Assembly (NCBI RefSeq): GCF_004345855.1
Contig: NZ_SLXN01000001.1
Location: 620,001 to 684,000 of the forward strand
Length of the DNA stretch: 64,000 nt
From: Sphingomonas sp. BK235
GTDB lineage: Bacteria > Pseudomonadota > Alphaproteobacteria > Sphingomonadales > Sphingomonadaceae
Direction: 5' to 3'
Every line of letters starts with the position of its first letter. Position 1 is the first letter of the stretch. This document shows, one piece after another, positions 11,577-22,175 of this stretch. A program made the translations under genes and the position numbers. The notes under the pieces are model-generated. The model was not told the origin of the DNA. It saw nothing but the letters and a program-made list of their open reading frames with translations, and did no database searches.

Positions 11577-12608
11577 GTGCGAACGATTCTCATGGGGCTG
11601 GCGCTGGTGGCGCCCGGCACGGCGCTGGCGCAGAAAGCGGGGATGACCGCACCGACTCGCCCGCTCATCATAGCGCACCGCGGCGCCAGCGGCGAGCGGC
11701 CCGAGCATACCATCGCCAGCTACACGCGCGCGATCGAGCAGGGCGCCGACGTGATCGAGCCCGACCTGGTGCCGACCAAGGACGACGTGCTGGTCGCGCG
11801 TCACGAGAACGAGATTTCCGACACGACCGACGTCGCGCAGCATCCCGAGTTCGCCGACCGCCGCACCACCAAGACGATCGACGGCCAGTCGTTGACCGGC
11901 TGGTTCGTCGAGGACTTCACGTTGGCCGAGCTGAAGACGCTGCGTGCCAAGGAGCGGCTGCCGCAGCTGCGCCCCGCGAACACGGCGTGGGACGGCAAGG
12001 AGGCGATCCCGACCTTCGCCGAGGTGATCGCGCTGGCCAAGCAGCACCATGTCGGCATCTATCCCGAGACCAAGCACCCGACCTATTTCCGCTCGATCGG
12101 CCATCCGACTGACGCGCTGCTGGTCGCGCAGCTGCGCGCCGCCGGCTGGGACTCGCGCGCGGCGCCGGTGTTTATCCAGTCGTTCGAGGTCGACAATCTC
12201 AAGCGGCTGGCGACGATGACCAAGATCCGGCTGATCCAGCTCGTCGCCGCCAAGGGCGCCCCGGCCGACGGCGCCGCGCCGAGCTATGCCGCGATGGTGA
12301 CGCCGGAGGGGCTGCGCGCGGTGGCACGCTACGCTTACGGTCTCGGGCCGGAGAAGGCGATGCTGTGGTCGGGCGCGACCGCGACGCCGCTGGTGCGCGA
12401 CTCGCACGCGGCGGGGCTCAAGGTGCACCCCTGGACCTATCGCGCCGAGAACGTCTTCCTCGACCCGCGCTTCCGCCGCGGCGACCAGCCCGCCGCGCAC
12501 GGCGACCTGGTCGGCGAGATCCGCGCCGCGCTGGGGCAGGGGATCGACGGGTTTTTCACCGATTTTCCTGCTATCGGGGCGGAGGCACGGGCGCGGGAGA
12601 CGAAGTGA
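11577..12608 (+). CDS. glpQ: Glycerophosphodiester phosphodiesterase (GlpQ type, exported)
   Basis: 343 aa. Hydrolyses glycerophosphodiesters to glycerol-3-phosphate plus alcohol. Signature IAHRGASGERPEHT near residue 30, followed by IEPDLV (metal ligands), VARHENEIS and YPETKHP. Start GTG at 11577 is preferred because it gives a signal peptide ending ALA-QKAG, implying a periplasmic enzyme; ATG at 11592 is the alternative. Open frame further upstream would overlap the divergent 2Fe-2S gene. Coupled by ATGA to the next small lipoprotein gene. Confidence 0.9.
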   Translation: MRTILMGLALVAPGTALAQKAGMTAPTRPLIIAHRGASGERPEHTIASYTRAIEQGADVIEPDLVPTKDDVLVARHENEISDTTDVAQHPEFADRRTTKTIDGQSLTGWFVEDFTLAELKTLRAKERLPQLRPANTAWDGKEAIPTFAEVIALAKQHHVGIYPETKHPTYFRSIGHPTDALLVAQLRAAGWDSRAAPVFIQSFEVDNLKRLATMTKIRLIQLVAAKGAPADGAAPSYAAMVTPEGLRAVARYAYGLGPEKAMLWSGATATPLVRDSHAAGLKVHPWTYRAENVFLDPRFRRGDQPAAHGDLVGEIRAALGQGIDGFFTDFPAIGAEARARETK

Positions 12609-12886
12609 TGCGTGGGTTGTTGGTGATGGTGGCAGCGGTGCCGCTGCTGGCGACGGGCGGGTGCGTGCGGACGGCGTGGAATGTCGCGACGCTGCCGGTG
12701 AAGGCGGTCGGCAAGGGCGCCGACGTGATGACCACCAGCGCCAAGGAGCGCGACGAGAAATACGTCCGCCAGCAGCGCAAACAGGCCGAGCGCGACGAGA
12801 AGGAGCGGCGCGAGCGTGAGAAGGAATGCCGCAAGCACCCGGACCGGTGTGAGGCGGCGCCCGGCTATGCAGGGGCGGGGCGCTGA
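12608..12886 (+). CDS. Small putative lipoprotein
   Basis: 92 aa. The N-terminus MRGLLVMVAAVPLLATGGC has a basic start, a hydrophobic core and a Cys at position 19, consistent with a lipobox (T-G-G-C, imperfect). The rest is strongly charged (KERDEKYVRQQRKQAERDEK), likely a helix or coiled coil. Start overlaps the glpQ stop (ATGA). Function not recognised. The open frame extends further upstream but only as antisense-type sequence. Confidence 0.7.
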   Translation: MRGLLVMVAAVPLLATGGCVRTAWNVATLPVKAVGKGADVMTTSAKERDEKYVRQQRKQAERDEKERREREKECRKHPDRCEAAPGYAGAGR

Positions 12887-12928
12887 GCCGGTCGGCCGGC
12901 GCGGGATGAGGTGAAGAGCGGGCGACCC

Positions 12929-13006
12929 GTGTTCCTGCGCACGCAGGAACGCAGGGCCGCGAGCGGTATGCTGTCTGACTCTGGGGTCCTGCGTGCGCAG
13001 GAGCAC
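12929..13006. repeat. Family B palindromic element (copy B2)
   Basis: Arms GTGTTCCTGCGCACGCAGGA... and ...GTGCGCAGGAGCAC in inverse orientation, 78 bp in total, in a 472-bp gap between convergent genes (12887-13358). The left stem TTCCTGC/GCAGGAA shows a paired change relative to CTCCTGC/GCAGGAG. Confidence 0.85.
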
Positions 13007-13150
13007 GGTAGTTGATGGGACAGCGCGTTCGCAGCGCGCGTCGACCCGGCGGGGGCCGGGGGCGGGGCCGAGCTGGGAAGACCGATGTGAGATCCATCGC
13101 GGTCCCTCGCATGGAAGGCGTCCGTGCGGGACTTTTATCAAATCCCTTCG

Positions 13151-13246
13151 CCATCCCGGACTTGTTCCGGGATCCACGGGTCCGCGAAGTCAGCGCGCGT
13201 TGCTCTCGCGGTGGAGTGGATCCCGGAACAAGTCCGGGATGACGGA
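13151..13246. repeat. Family A palindromic element (copy A4)
   Basis: Arms CATCCCGGACTTGTTCCGGG and inverse, nearly identical to copy A1. The left flank starts TGCGGGACTTTTATC, similar to the left flanks of A1 and A5 (TGCGGGAC or CGCGGGAC). The remainder of this gap (to 13358) holds no recognisable gene. Confidence 0.9.
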
Positions 13247-13358
13247 AGAAGAGGAACGTTCCGCGACGTTCGCAGATACCGCGTCCTTCGGGTGACGATC
13301 GGCACGGTATCGATCCGCTTACGCTTATTAGATCGTAAGAGAGCGCGTGCGCGGGACG

Positions 13359-13652
13359 CTACGCCTTCCCCCGCCACGTCAGCGACTGCCGGTTCAGCAC
13401 CGCAAGGTCCGCCTCGCCCGCCACCACCGCCTCACCCAGCGCGACGGCGGCGTCGAGCTGCGTGTCCGTCGCGTGACGATACGCAGGCCGCGCCGCGATC
13501 GCGTCATACCAGCGCCCGCCACAAGCATGATCGAGCAGGATGCGCTGGAAGCAATGATCCGCGCGCACCGGCCAGCCACGCTCGGCCGCGAGCCCCGGCA
13601 TCACCTCGCGGGTGAGCGCGAGCCAGCGGCGCTCGCGCTCCTCCCGCGTCAC
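13359..13652 (-). CDS. Conserved-looking hypothetical protein, 97 aa
   Basis: Starts at GTG 13652 (MTREERERRWLALTREV). Contains WPVRADHCFQRILLD and ACGGRWYDAI, a compositionally natural alpha-helical protein with balanced residues. No membrane segment or signal. Lies 10 bp from the Mop-like gene downstream of lpdA on the same strand. I do not recognise the family; similar small sphingomonad proteins are sometimes labelled GCN5-related, but I see no acetyl-CoA binding motif here. Confidence 0.65.
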   Translation of the reverse strand: MTREERERRWLALTREVMPGLAAERGWPVRADHCFQRILLDHACGGRWYDAIAARPAYRHATDTQLDAAVALGEAVVAGEADLAVLNRQSLTWRGKA

Positions 13653-13662
13653 GCGCGTCGGC

Positions 13663-13869
13663 TCACTTGCCGATCAGGACGTCGCTGGCCTTCACCACGA
13701 CCGTGACGATATCCCCTACCGCGAGCGCGAGCTCGGCGATCGCCTCCTCGGTGATCGCGGCGGTGACGATGTTGCCCCCGCCAATGTCGACCTTCACCGT
13801 GCCGTTGACCGCGCCCGGCGTGATCGCGGTGATCGTGCCGCTGATCTGGTTGCGCGCGCTGAGCTTCAT
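13663..13869 (-). CDS. Molbindin-like TOBE-domain protein (Mop family)
   Basis: 68 aa, a single Mop/TOBE domain: MKLSARNQISGTI at the N-terminus, then GTVKVDIGGGNIVTAAIT and VKASDVLIGK at the end, exactly the size of stand-alone molbindins that store or bind molybdate/tungstate. Placed 11 bp downstream of lpdA on the same strand and about 2 kb from the molybdenum hydroxylase operon. A molybdate-binding role fits that neighbourhood but is inferred from the family. Confidence 0.85.
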   Translation of the reverse strand: MKLSARNQISGTITAITPGAVNGTVKVDIGGGNIVTAAITEEAIAELALAVGDIVTVVVKASDVLIGK

Positions 13870-13880
13870 GCTGCCCGTCC

Positions 13881-15281
13881 TCAGATATGGATCGGCTTGC
13901 CGGTGACCGCCATCGCGGCCTCCTTGATCGCCTCCGAGTGGGTCGGGTGCGCGTGGCACGTGTAGGCGATGTCCTCGCTGGTGGCGCCGAACTCCATCGC
14001 CTGCGCCGCCTGCGCGATCATCGTGCCGCCGACCGTGGCGATGCACCACACGCCGAGCACGCGGTCGGTCTTGGCGTCGGCGATCACCTTCACGAAGCCG
14101 TCGGGCTCGTGGTTGGTCTTGGCGCGACTGTTGGCCATCATCGGGAACTTGCCGACCTTCACCTCGCCGCGCTCGCGCGCGACCTCCTCGGTGAGGCCGA
14201 CCCCTGCGATCTCGGGCCAGGTATAGACCACCGAGGGGATCACGTCGTGGTTCACGATGCCGTGCTGGCCGGCGATGTTCTCCGCCGCCGCGATGCCCTC
14301 GTCCTCGGCCTTGTGCGCCAGCATCGGGCCGGGGACGACGTCGCCGATCGCCCAGATGCCGTCGACCTTGGTGCGGAAGTCGTGATCGATCTCGACCTGA
14401 CCGCGCTGGTTGGTCGCGAGCCCGGCGGCCTCAAGGTTGAGCCCGTCGGTGTTCGGGCGGCGCCCGATCGACACCAGCACGCAATCGGCCTCGAGCGTGG
14501 TCGCCTCGCCGCCCTGCGCGGGCTCGAGCGTCAATACTGCCTTGCCACCCTCGACCGCGACGTTGGTCACCTTGGTCGAGAGCTTGAACTCGATACCCTG
14601 CTTCTTGAAGATCTTGTTCGACTCCTTGCGGATATCGCCGTCGAAGCCGGGCAGGATCTGGTCGAGAAACTCGACGCAGGTCACCTTGGCGCCGAGCCGG
14701 CGCCACACCGAGCCGAGCTCGAGGCCGATCACCCCGCCGCCGATCACCACCATATGCTCGGGCACGCGCGGCAGCTCGAGCGCGCCGGTGGAGTCGACCA
14801 CCACCTGCTGGTCGATCGTCACGCCCGGCAGCGCGGTGACCGACGAGCCCGTCGCGATCACGATGTTCTTCGCGGTGACGCGCTGGTCGCCGACGGTGAC
14901 GCTGTGCGCGTCCTGGAAGGCGGCGCGGCCCTTGAGCCACGTCACCTTGTTCTTCTTGAACAGGAACTCGATGCCGCCGGTGAGCTGCTTCACCGCGTCG
15001 CGGCGCTGCCCGTGCATCGTCTCGAGGTCGAGCTCGACCTGGGTCCTGATCCCCAGCTTCGCCATCGCACCGTTGGCGGCATGGTCGTACAGCTCGGAGG
15101 CGTGGAGCATCGCCTTGGAGGGGATGCAGCCGACGTTGAGGCAGGTGCCGCCCAGCGTCTCGCGGCTCTCGGCGCAGGCGGTGCGAAGCCCGAGCTGCGC
15201 GGCGCGGATCGCGGCGACATAACCGCCCGGCCCGGCGCCGATCACGAGGACGTCATAGTCGTACTGCTGTTCGTCAGCCAT
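13881..15281 (-). CDS. lpdA: Dihydrolipoyl dehydrogenase (E3)
   Basis: 466 aa. FAD-dependent reoxidation of dihydrolipoamide with NAD+. N-terminal FAD motif VIGAGPGGYVAA, redox disulfide GGTCLNVGCIPSKAM, NAD-binding VVIGGGVIGLELGSVW, and the C-terminal interface with HAHPTHSEA (His-Glu pair). Start MADEQQYDYDV chosen; the extra in-frame sequence upstream derives from the palindrome in the gap. Follows odhB and sucA on the same strand, so it is the E3 of the 2-oxoglutarate dehydrogenase complex. Confidence 0.96.
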   Translation of the reverse strand: MADEQQYDYDVLVIGAGPGGYVAAIRAAQLGLRTACAESRETLGGTCLNVGCIPSKAMLHASELYDHAANGAMAKLGIRTQVELDLETMHGQRRDAVKQLTGGIEFLFKKNKVTWLKGRAAFQDAHSVTVGDQRVTAKNIVIATGSSVTALPGVTIDQQVVVDSTGALELPRVPEHMVVIGGGVIGLELGSVWRRLGAKVTCVEFLDQILPGFDGDIRKESNKIFKKQGIEFKLSTKVTNVAVEGGKAVLTLEPAQGGEATTLEADCVLVSIGRRPNTDGLNLEAAGLATNQRGQVEIDHDFRTKVDGIWAIGDVVPGPMLAHKAEDEGIAAAENIAGQHGIVNHDVIPSVVYTWPEIAGVGLTEEVARERGEVKVGKFPMMANSRAKTNHEPDGFVKVIADAKTDRVLGVWCIATVGGTMIAQAAQAMEFGATSEDIAYTCHAHPTHSEAIKEAAMAVTGKPIHI

Positions 15282-15298
15282 CGTCTTCCTCCGCCGCC

Positions 15299-15361
15299 AT
15301 ACCGGCGTAGGCCGGTATCCAGTCCGACCGTCGAACTGGACCCCGGCCTTCGCCGGGGTGA
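15299..15361. repeat. Family C palindromic element, diverged copy (C1)
   Basis: Left arm TACCGGC-GTAG-GCCGGTA followed by TCCAGT; right arm ACTGGACCCCGGCCTTCGCC in inverse orientation with stem CCCCGGC/GCCGGGG. The two arms have different stem bases but each stays self-complementary. Only about 11 bp separates the arms. Located in the lpdA-odhB gap. Confidence 0.8.
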
Positions 15362-15384
15362 CGGTCATCGCGTATATAGGGAAC

Positions 15385-16641
15385 TTACAGGTCGATCAGG
15401 ATCCGGGTCGGGTCCTCGATCGCGTTCTTGAGCGCGACCAGGAAGGTCACCGCCTCGCGGCCGTCGATCAGGCGGTGATCGTAGCTGAGCGCGAGGTACA
15501 TCATCGGGCGCACCACCACCTGGCCGTCGCGGACCACCGGGCGCTCCTCGATACGATGCAGGCCGAGCACCGCCGACTGCGGCGGGTTGATGATCGGGGT
15601 CGACATCAGCGATCCGAACACGCCGCCGTTCGAGATGGTGAAGGTGCCGCCCTTCATCTCGTCCATCTTGAGCGTGCCGTCCTTGGCGCGCTTGCCGAAG
15701 TCGCCGATCGTCTTCTCGATGCCGGCGACCGACAGCGCCTGCGCGTCGCGGATCACCGGGACGACGAGGCCGTTGGGCGCCGAGACCGCGACCGAGATGT
15801 CGGCGTAATCGTGGTAGACGATCTCGTCGCCCTCGATCGAGGCGTTGACCGACGGGATGTCCTTCAGCGCCATCGTCGCGGCCTTCACGAAGAAGCCCAT
15901 GAAGCCGAGCCGGACGCCGTGCTTCTTCTCGAACAGGTCCTTGTACTTGGCGCGCGCCTCGATCACTGCGGTCATGTCGACGTCGTTGAACGTCGTCAGC
16001 ATCGCGGCGCTGTTCTGCGCCTCCTTGAGGCGCTTGGCGATCGTCTGGCGCAGCCGCGTCATCTTGACGCGCTCTTCCTTGCGGCCGCTCGACGCGGCGA
16101 CCGAGGGGGTCTGCGGCGCCGGCGCGGCACTCGCCTCGGCGGGCTTGGTCGAGGCCGCGGCCGCGACGTCCTCCTTGGTAAGGCGGCCGTCCTTGCCGGT
16201 GCCCTTCACGGTCGAGGGATCGACGCCATGCTCGAGCACCGCGCGGCGCACCGACGGCGACAGCGCGGCGGGCGCGTTGGTCGTGACCGGCGTCTCGCCG
16301 TGATTGCCATAGCCGCCCGCGACCGGCGCGGCCGACGCCGCCGCCGCTTGGGGCGCGCTCGCCGCCGGGGCGGGAGCGGGGCTGCCCGACGCGGCGGCGC
16401 CGTCGCCGCTCTCGATCGTGGCGATCAGCGCGCCGACTTCGACCGTGTCACCGACCTTCACCGCGTGCTGGCCCATCACGCCCGCGACGGGGGAGGGGAC
16501 CTCGACCGAGACCTTGTCGGTCTCGAGGCTGGCGATCGGCTCGTCGGCGGCGACCGCCTCGCCCGGCTGCTTCAGCCACTCGCCGACGGTGGCCTCGGTG
16601 ATCGACTCGCCCAGCGTGGGGACCAGAACTTCGGTTGCCAT
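15385..16641 (-). CDS. odhB: 2-oxoglutarate dehydrogenase E2, dihydrolipoyl succinyltransferase
   Basis: 418 aa. One N-terminal lipoyl domain (lipoylated Lys in ETDKVSVEV, about residue 43), Ala/Pro-rich linker, E3/E1-binding domain ([26 protein letters not shown] split by a short linker), second Ala/Pro linker, and a C-terminal acyltransferase core with active-site [13 protein letters not shown]. Start [13 protein letters not shown] is the typical family start. Lies between sucA and lpdA in the expected E1-E2-E3 order. Confidence 0.96.
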   Translation of the reverse strand: MATEVLVPTLGESITEATVGEWLKQPGEAVAADEPIASLETDKVSVEVPSPVAGVMGQHAVKVGDTVEVGALIATIESGDGAAASGSPAPAPAASAPQAAAASAAPVAGGYGNHGETPVTTNAPAALSPSVRRAVLEHGVDPSTVKGTGKDGRLTKEDVAAAASTKPAEASAAPAPQTPSVAASSGRKEERVKMTRLRQTIAKRLKEAQNSAAMLTTFNDVDMTAVIEARAKYKDLFEKKHGVRLGFMGFFVKAATMALKDIPSVNASIEGDEIVYHDYADISVAVSAPNGLVVPVIRDAQALSVAGIEKTIGDFGKRAKDGTLKMDEMKGGTFTISNGGVFGSLMSTPIINPPQSAVLGLHRIEERPVVRDGQVVVRPMMYLALSYDHRLIDGREAVTFLVALKNAIEDPTRILIDL

Positions 16642-16685
16642 TGTGTACCTCGTCATCCCGAGCGCGGGGTCTAGCATCAAACGGG

Positions 16686-16710
16686 GCGCCCCGGCACGAT
16701 GCCGGGGCGC
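16686..16710. other. Strong intercistronic hairpin between sucA and odhB
   Basis: GCGCCCCGGC, loop ACGAT, GCCGGGGCGC: a 10-bp perfect stem in the 77-bp gap. No T-run follows on either strand, so a simple intrinsic terminator is unlikely. mRNA processing/stabilisation or partial attenuation between E1 and E2 is possible. Confidence 0.6.
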
Positions 16711-16718
16711 TGGATCGA

Positions 16719-19691
16719 TCAGGCGGTCGGCTGCGCCGCCTTCTTGGTCGTGTCGAGCTCGCGCGTGCGGCGGATCTCGTCGCGCACATTGTGTCCGAGC
16801 GCGTCGGCGATCAGCGCGCCCTGCTCGGCCTGGTGGCGCTTCATCAGGCCAGTCGCGGGCGAGGCAGCGGCGGCGCGGCCGGCGTAGCGCGGGCGCGCGA
16901 CGCGCGACTTGGCGAGACCGAGCGCCTCCTCGATCAGCGGCTCGACGAAGAACCAGTAACCGTTGTTGCGTGGCTCCTCCTGCGCCCAGATCACTTCCTC
17001 CAGCGCGGTCAGGCGCGAGAGCCGCTCGGCCAGCGCGTCGGTCGGGAAGGGATAGAGCTGCTCGATCCGGACGATCTGCGTCTCGGTGTCACCCGCCGCG
17101 TCGCGCGCCTCGATCAGGTCGTACGCCACCTTGCCGGTGCACAGCACCAGCCGCTTGGTCTGCGCGTCGGGCGCGCCGTTGGTGTCCGACAGGATGCGGC
17201 GGAAGTGCGTGTCGCCGACGAAGTCCGCTGCGCTGCTGACCGCCAGCTTGTGCCGCAGCAGCGACTTGGGCGTAAACACGATCAGCGGCTTGCGGAAGTT
17301 GCGGTGCATCTGCCGGCGCAGCAGGTGGTAATAATTCGCGGGCGTGGTGCAGTTGGCGACCTGGATATTGTCGCCGGCGCACAGCTGGAGGAAGCGCTCC
17401 GGGCGCGCCGAGCTGTGCTCGGGGCCCTGGCCCTCGTAGCCGTGCGGCAGCAGCATCACCAGGCCGTTGGCGCGCAGCCACTTGGCCTCGCCCGCGGCGA
17501 TGAACTGGTCGATCATGATCTGCGCGCCGTTGACGAAGTCGCCGAACTGCGCCTCCCACAGCACCAACGTCTTCGGGTCGGCGAGCGCATAGCCATATTC
17601 GAAGCCGAGCACGCCATATTCGGACAGCGGGCTGTCGAGCACCTCGAAGCTGCCGTGCGGCACGGTCCAGAGCGGCACGTATTTGTGCTCGTCGTTCTGG
17701 TCGACCCAGACGGCATGGCGCTGCGAGAAGGTGCCTCGGCCCGAGTCTTGCCCCGACAGGCGAACGCCATAGCCCTCGTGGAGCAGCGAGCCGAAGGCCA
17801 GCGCCTCGCCGGTAGCCCAGTCGAAGTTCTCACCGGTCGTGAACATCTGGCGCTTGGCGTCGAGCACGCGCGCGAGCGTCTTGTGAATCGCGATGCTGTC
17901 GGGGACGGTCGTCAGCGTGCGGCCGATCGAGTCGAACAGTTTCTGCTCGATCCCGGTGTCGACGCTGCGGCGCGAACTCTCCGCATCGGCCGGCGCGTGC
18001 AGCCCCGACCAACGGCCCGCGAACCAGTCCGCCTTGTTGGGCTTGTAGCTCGCGCCCGCCTCGAACTCGCCCTCGAGCAGCGTGGTGAACTGGCCGACAT
18101 TGTCGTCGATGAAGGCCTGGTCGACCACGCCCTCGGCGATCAGGCGCTTGCCGTAGATCTCGCTGACCGGCGGGTGGCTGCGGATCGCCTTGTACATCAG
18201 CGGCTGGGTGAAGCCGGGCTCGTCGCCCTCGTTGTGGCCGAAGCGGCGATAGCACCACATGTCGATCACGACGTCGCGGTGGAACTTCTGGCGATACTCG
18301 ATCGCGATCTTGGTCGCGAAGGTGACCGCCTCGGGATCGTCGCCGTTGACGTGGAAGATCGGCGCCTGGACGCCCTTGGCGACGTCCGACGGATAGGGCG
18401 ACGAGCGCGCGAACTGCGGGCTGGTGGTGAAGCCGATCTGGTTGTTGATGACGAAGTGGACGCAGCCGCCGGTGTTATAACCGCGGATACCCGAGAAGCC
18501 GAAGCACTCCCAGACGATGCCCTGGCCAGCGAAGGCGGCGTCGCCGTGGATCAGCACCGGCAGCGAGCGCGCGTGCGTGTCGAGGTCCTTGGCGATCGTC
18601 TGGATCGCGCGGATCTTGCCGAGCACCACCGGGTCCGCCGCCTCGAGGTGCGACGGGTTGGCGACCAGCGACATGTGCACATGGTGCCCGTCGAACTCGC
18701 GGTCGGTCGAGGTGCCGAGGTGGTACTTCACGTCACCCGAGCCGCCGATGTCGTCGGGGTGCGCCGAGCCGCCCGCGAACTCGTGGAAGATCACGCGCAG
18801 CGGCTTGGCCATGACGTTGGCGAGCACGTTGAGCCGGCCACGGTGCGCCATGCCGAACACGATCTCGTTGACGCCCGCGGCGCCGCCGTACTTGATCACG
18901 CTCTCGAGCGCGGGGATCATGCTCTCGCCGCCGTCAAGCCCGAAGCGCTTCGTCCCGACATACTTGCGGCCGAGGAACTTCTCCCACTGCTCGGCCTCGA
19001 TCACCTTGGTGAGAATGGCCTTCTTGCCGGCGGTGGTGAACTCGACGCCCTTGTCCTTGCCCTCCATCCGCTCCTGGAGGAACTTGCGCTCCTCGACATC
19101 GGCGATGTGCATATACTCGAGGCCGACATTGCCGCAGTAATTGGCGCGCAGCGTGTCGACCACCTCGCGGATCGTCGCCCATTGCAGCCCGAGCGAGCCG
19201 CCCAGATAAACCGGACGGTCGATGTCGGCGTCGGAGAAGCCGTGATAGTCGGTCTTGAGGTCGGCGGGCAGCTCGCGCGCCGAGGACAGGCCGAGCGGGT
19301 CGAGGTTGGCGGCGAGGTGACCGCGGACGCGATAGGTGCGGATCAGCAGCTGCGCGCGGATCGAGTCCGCCGCGGCCTTGACGATCGCGTCCTGCGACGG
19401 GGCGGGGGCCGCCGGCGCGGCGGGGGCGGGCTTGCCGCTTTTGGCGGGCTTGGGCGCGGGCTCCATCTGCGTCGGGTCGAGCCCGGCGGTGAGGTCGTCG
19501 GTGGTGGTGAGCGGCCAGCGCTTGTTCTGCCACGACGGCGCGCTCATCGATCCCTCCAGCCCCTCGAAGAAGCTGCGCCAGCCGGTCTCGACCGAGTCGG
19601 GCGATTCCTTGAAGCGGGCGTAGAGCGCGTCGATGAACGCCGGGCTGACGTTACCCGCGATATCGCTGAAATCCTGGCCTTCGTAGCCCAT
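16719..19691 (-). CDS. sucA: 2-oxoglutarate dehydrogenase E1 (thiamine diphosphate dependent)
   Basis: 990 aa, full length. Decarboxylates 2-oxoglutarate and succinylates the E2 lipoyl group. N-terminal E2-binding segment ([20 protein letters not shown]), TPP/Mg region [13 protein letters not shown] with [13 protein letters not shown], substrate motif [12 protein letters not shown], pyrimidine-binding and C-terminal domains with [12 protein letters not shown]. An Ala/Pro-rich linker occurs near residues 85-110. Start [11 protein letters not shown] chosen over an upstream in-frame Met. First of the sucA-odhB-lpdA set, following sucD. Confidence 0.96.
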   Translation of the reverse strand: MGYEGQDFSDIAGNVSPAFIDALYARFKESPDSVETGWRSFFEGLEGSMSAPSWQNKRWPLTTTDDLTAGLDPTQMEPAPKPAKSGKPAPAAPAAPAPSQDAIVKAAADSIRAQLLIRTYRVRGHLAANLDPLGLSSARELPADLKTDYHGFSDADIDRPVYLGGSLGLQWATIREVVDTLRANYCGNVGLEYMHIADVEERKFLQERMEGKDKGVEFTTAGKKAILTKVIEAEQWEKFLGRKYVGTKRFGLDGGESMIPALESVIKYGGAAGVNEIVFGMAHRGRLNVLANVMAKPLRVIFHEFAGGSAHPDDIGGSGDVKYHLGTSTDREFDGHHVHMSLVANPSHLEAADPVVLGKIRAIQTIAKDLDTHARSLPVLIHGDAAFAGQGIVWECFGFSGIRGYNTGGCVHFVINNQIGFTTSPQFARSSPYPSDVAKGVQAPIFHVNGDDPEAVTFATKIAIEYRQKFHRDVVIDMWCYRRFGHNEGDEPGFTQPLMYKAIRSHPPVSEIYGKRLIAEGVVDQAFIDDNVGQFTTLLEGEFEAGASYKPNKADWFAGRWSGLHAPADAESSRRSVDTGIEQKLFDSIGRTLTTVPDSIAIHKTLARVLDAKRQMFTTGENFDWATGEALAFGSLLHEGYGVRLSGQDSGRGTFSQRHAVWVDQNDEHKYVPLWTVPHGSFEVLDSPLSEYGVLGFEYGYALADPKTLVLWEAQFGDFVNGAQIMIDQFIAAGEAKWLRANGLVMLLPHGYEGQGPEHSSARPERFLQLCAGDNIQVANCTTPANYYHLLRRQMHRNFRKPLIVFTPKSLLRHKLAVSSAADFVGDTHFRRILSDTNGAPDAQTKRLVLCTGKVAYDLIEARDAAGDTETQIVRIEQLYPFPTDALAERLSRLTALEEVIWAQEEPRNNGYWFFVEPLIEEALGLAKSRVARPRYAGRAAAASPATGLMKRHQAEQGALIADALGHNVRDEIRRTRELDTTKKAAQPTA

Positions 19692-19739
19692 GACGCCTCT
19701 ACCTTCGTCGTTCCGGCCCACGCCGGGATCATGCCGCGC

Positions 19740-19765
19740 GTTGCCCCGGCGGACACCGGGGCAAC
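19740..19765. terminator. Hairpin between sucD and sucA
   Basis: GTTGCCCCGG, loop of six, CCGGGGCAAC: a perfect 10-bp stem starting 12 bp after the sucD stop (minus strand). No T-run follows, so it may be a weak terminator or processing signal rather than a full stop. Confidence 0.5.
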
Positions 19766-19776
19766 GGCTGGGTCGC

Positions 19777-20667
19777 TTACTTGTTCAGCACGCTCAGCAG
19801 CGTCGAGCCCAGCTCGCTGGGGCTCGCCGCGACCTTGATGCCGGCCGCCTCCATCGCCGCGATCTTGTCCTCGGCGCCGCCCTGGCCGCCCGAGACGATC
19901 GCGCCGGCGTGACCCATGCGGCGCCCCGGGGGGGCGGTGCGGCCCGCGATGAAGCCCGCCATCGGCTTGCTGCGGCCGCGCTTCGCCTCGTCGCGAAGGA
20001 ACTGCGCCGCCTCTTCCTCGGCCGAGCCGCCGATCTCGCCGATCATGATGATCGACTGGGTCGCCTCGTCGGCGAGGAACAGCTCGAGCACGTCGATGAA
20101 GTTGGTGCCGTTGACCGGATCGCCGCCGATGCCGACCGCGGTGGTCTGGCCGAGCCCGGCGTTCGAGGTCTGGAACACCGCCTCATAGGTCAGCGTGCCC
20201 GAGCGCGACACGACGCCGACCGAGCCCTTCTTGAAGATGTTGCCCGGCATGATGCCGATCTTGCACTCGCCCGGCGTCAGCACGCCCGGGCAGTTCGGGC
20301 CGATCAGCCGCGACTTGCTGCCCGACAGCGCGCGCTTGACGCGGACCATGTCGAGCACCGGGATGCCCTCGGTGATCGCGACGATCAGCGGCACCTCGGC
20401 GTCGATCGCCTCCAGGATCGAGTCCGCGGCGAAGGGCGGCGGCACGTAGATCACCGACGCGGTGGCGCCGGTCTTGGCGACCGCCTCGGCGACGGTGTCG
20501 AAGTTCGGCAGGCCGAGCTCCTCGTGCGTGGTGCCGCCCTTGCCGGGCGTCACGCCGCCGACCATCTGCGTGCCATAGTCCAGCGCCGCCTTGGTGTGGA
20601 AGGTGCCGGTCTTGCCGGTCATCCCCTGGGTGATGACCTTGGTGTTCTTGTCGACGAGGATGCTCAA
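19777..20667 (-). CDS. sucD: Succinyl-CoA ligase, alpha subunit
   Basis: 296 aa. Forms succinyl-CoA/succinate with substrate-level phosphorylation, via a phosphohistidine in [14 protein letters not shown]. CoA-binding N-terminus ([20 protein letters not shown]) and the [20 protein letters not shown] segment are canonical. Start is TTG at 20667, matching the conserved N-terminus. The beta-subunit gene sucC, usually next to sucD, is not in this window; the neighbouring position is occupied by the GIY-YIG unit and then mdh. Confidence 0.95.
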   Translation of the reverse strand: MSILVDKNTKVITQGMTGKTGTFHTKAALDYGTQMVGGVTPGKGGTTHEELGLPNFDTVAEAVAKTGATASVIYVPPPFAADSILEAIDAEVPLIVAITEGIPVLDMVRVKRALSGSKSRLIGPNCPGVLTPGECKIGIMPGNIFKKGSVGVVSRSGTLTYEAVFQTSNAGLGQTTAVGIGGDPVNGTNFIDVLELFLADEATQSIIMIGEIGGSAEEEAAQFLRDEAKRGRSKPMAGFIAGRTAPPGRRMGHAGAIVSGGQGGAEDKIAAMEAAGIKVAASPSELGSTLLSVLNK

Positions 20668-20695
20668 GTCCGTCTCCCTAGATCGGGCGATGTTC

Positions 20696-21073
20696 GTGCC
20701 CCGGCGAAGGCCGGGGCCCAGTTGCGATGGCGGTCATGGCGACGCGATGCGATCGTACAGGTCGTCCCAATCGGGATTGAGCCCTTCGATCTCGCGCAGC
20801 TTCCACGCCCGCTTCCATTCCTTCATCTGCAGCTCGCGATGCCGGGCTGCCTCGATGCTCTCATGCGCCTCGTACCAGACGAGACGATGACAATAATGCT
20901 TTTTGGTAAAGCCGCCGATGACGCCGCTGCGATGCTCCCCAACACGTTTGGGCAGATCGCTGGTGACGCCGATGTAGATCGTGCCGTTTCGTCCGCTCGC
21001 CATGATGTAGACGAAGCCGGCCTTCTCCACCTCGGGACTTCTCCCAACTGGGCCCCGGCCTTCGCCGGGGCAC
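20696..21073. mobile_element. Compact GIY-YIG nuclease unit bounded by perfect 29-bp inverted repeats (gene-bearing family C element)
   Basis: Bases 20696-20724 and 21045-21073 are exact inverse complements over 29 bp. Each arm contains the hairpin CCCCGGC-GAAG-GCCGGGG followed by CCCAGTTG, the same arm seen in the gene-less family C elements at 49686-49781 and 51210-51300. Inside there is essentially only the 98-aa GIY-YIG gene, with 9 bp and 14 bp between gene and arms. The whole unit is 378 bp and sits between sucD and mdh. No target duplication was recognised by eye. Mobility is inferred from structure. Confidence 0.7.
20734..21030 (-). CDS. Small GIY-YIG domain nuclease
   Basis: 98 aa, a minimal single-domain GIY-YIG (URI-type) protein. 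FVYIM (GIY position) near residues 7-11 and IYIG (YIG position) near 18-21, followed by TSDLPKRVGEHRSG with the conserved Arg, and YEAHESIEAARHREL with the expected acidic residue. No DNA-binding extension. Start GTG at 21030; the ribosome-binding GGGAG lies just inside the right palindrome arm. Such small proteins are common in alphaproteobacteria with no settled function. Its position between exact inverted repeats in the middle of TCA-cycle genes suggests it travels with the palindrome. Confidence 0.88.
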   Translation of the reverse strand: MEKAGFVYIMASGRNGTIYIGVTSDLPKRVGEHRSGVIGGFTKKHYCHRLVWYEAHESIEAARHRELQMKEWKRAWKLREIEGLNPDWDDLYDRIASP

Positions 21074-21083
21074 AGCTATTCGT

Positions 21084-22130
<1,047 letters not shown>

Positions 22131-22175
22131 CTAAGCCAAAGTTAAGTTGCACATCGTTCGCAGGAGCAATAAGGG

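Noticed and set aside
19756..19776. sucC fragment next to sucD
   Set aside because: No ATP-grasp sequence seen on either strand in the gaps around sucD.
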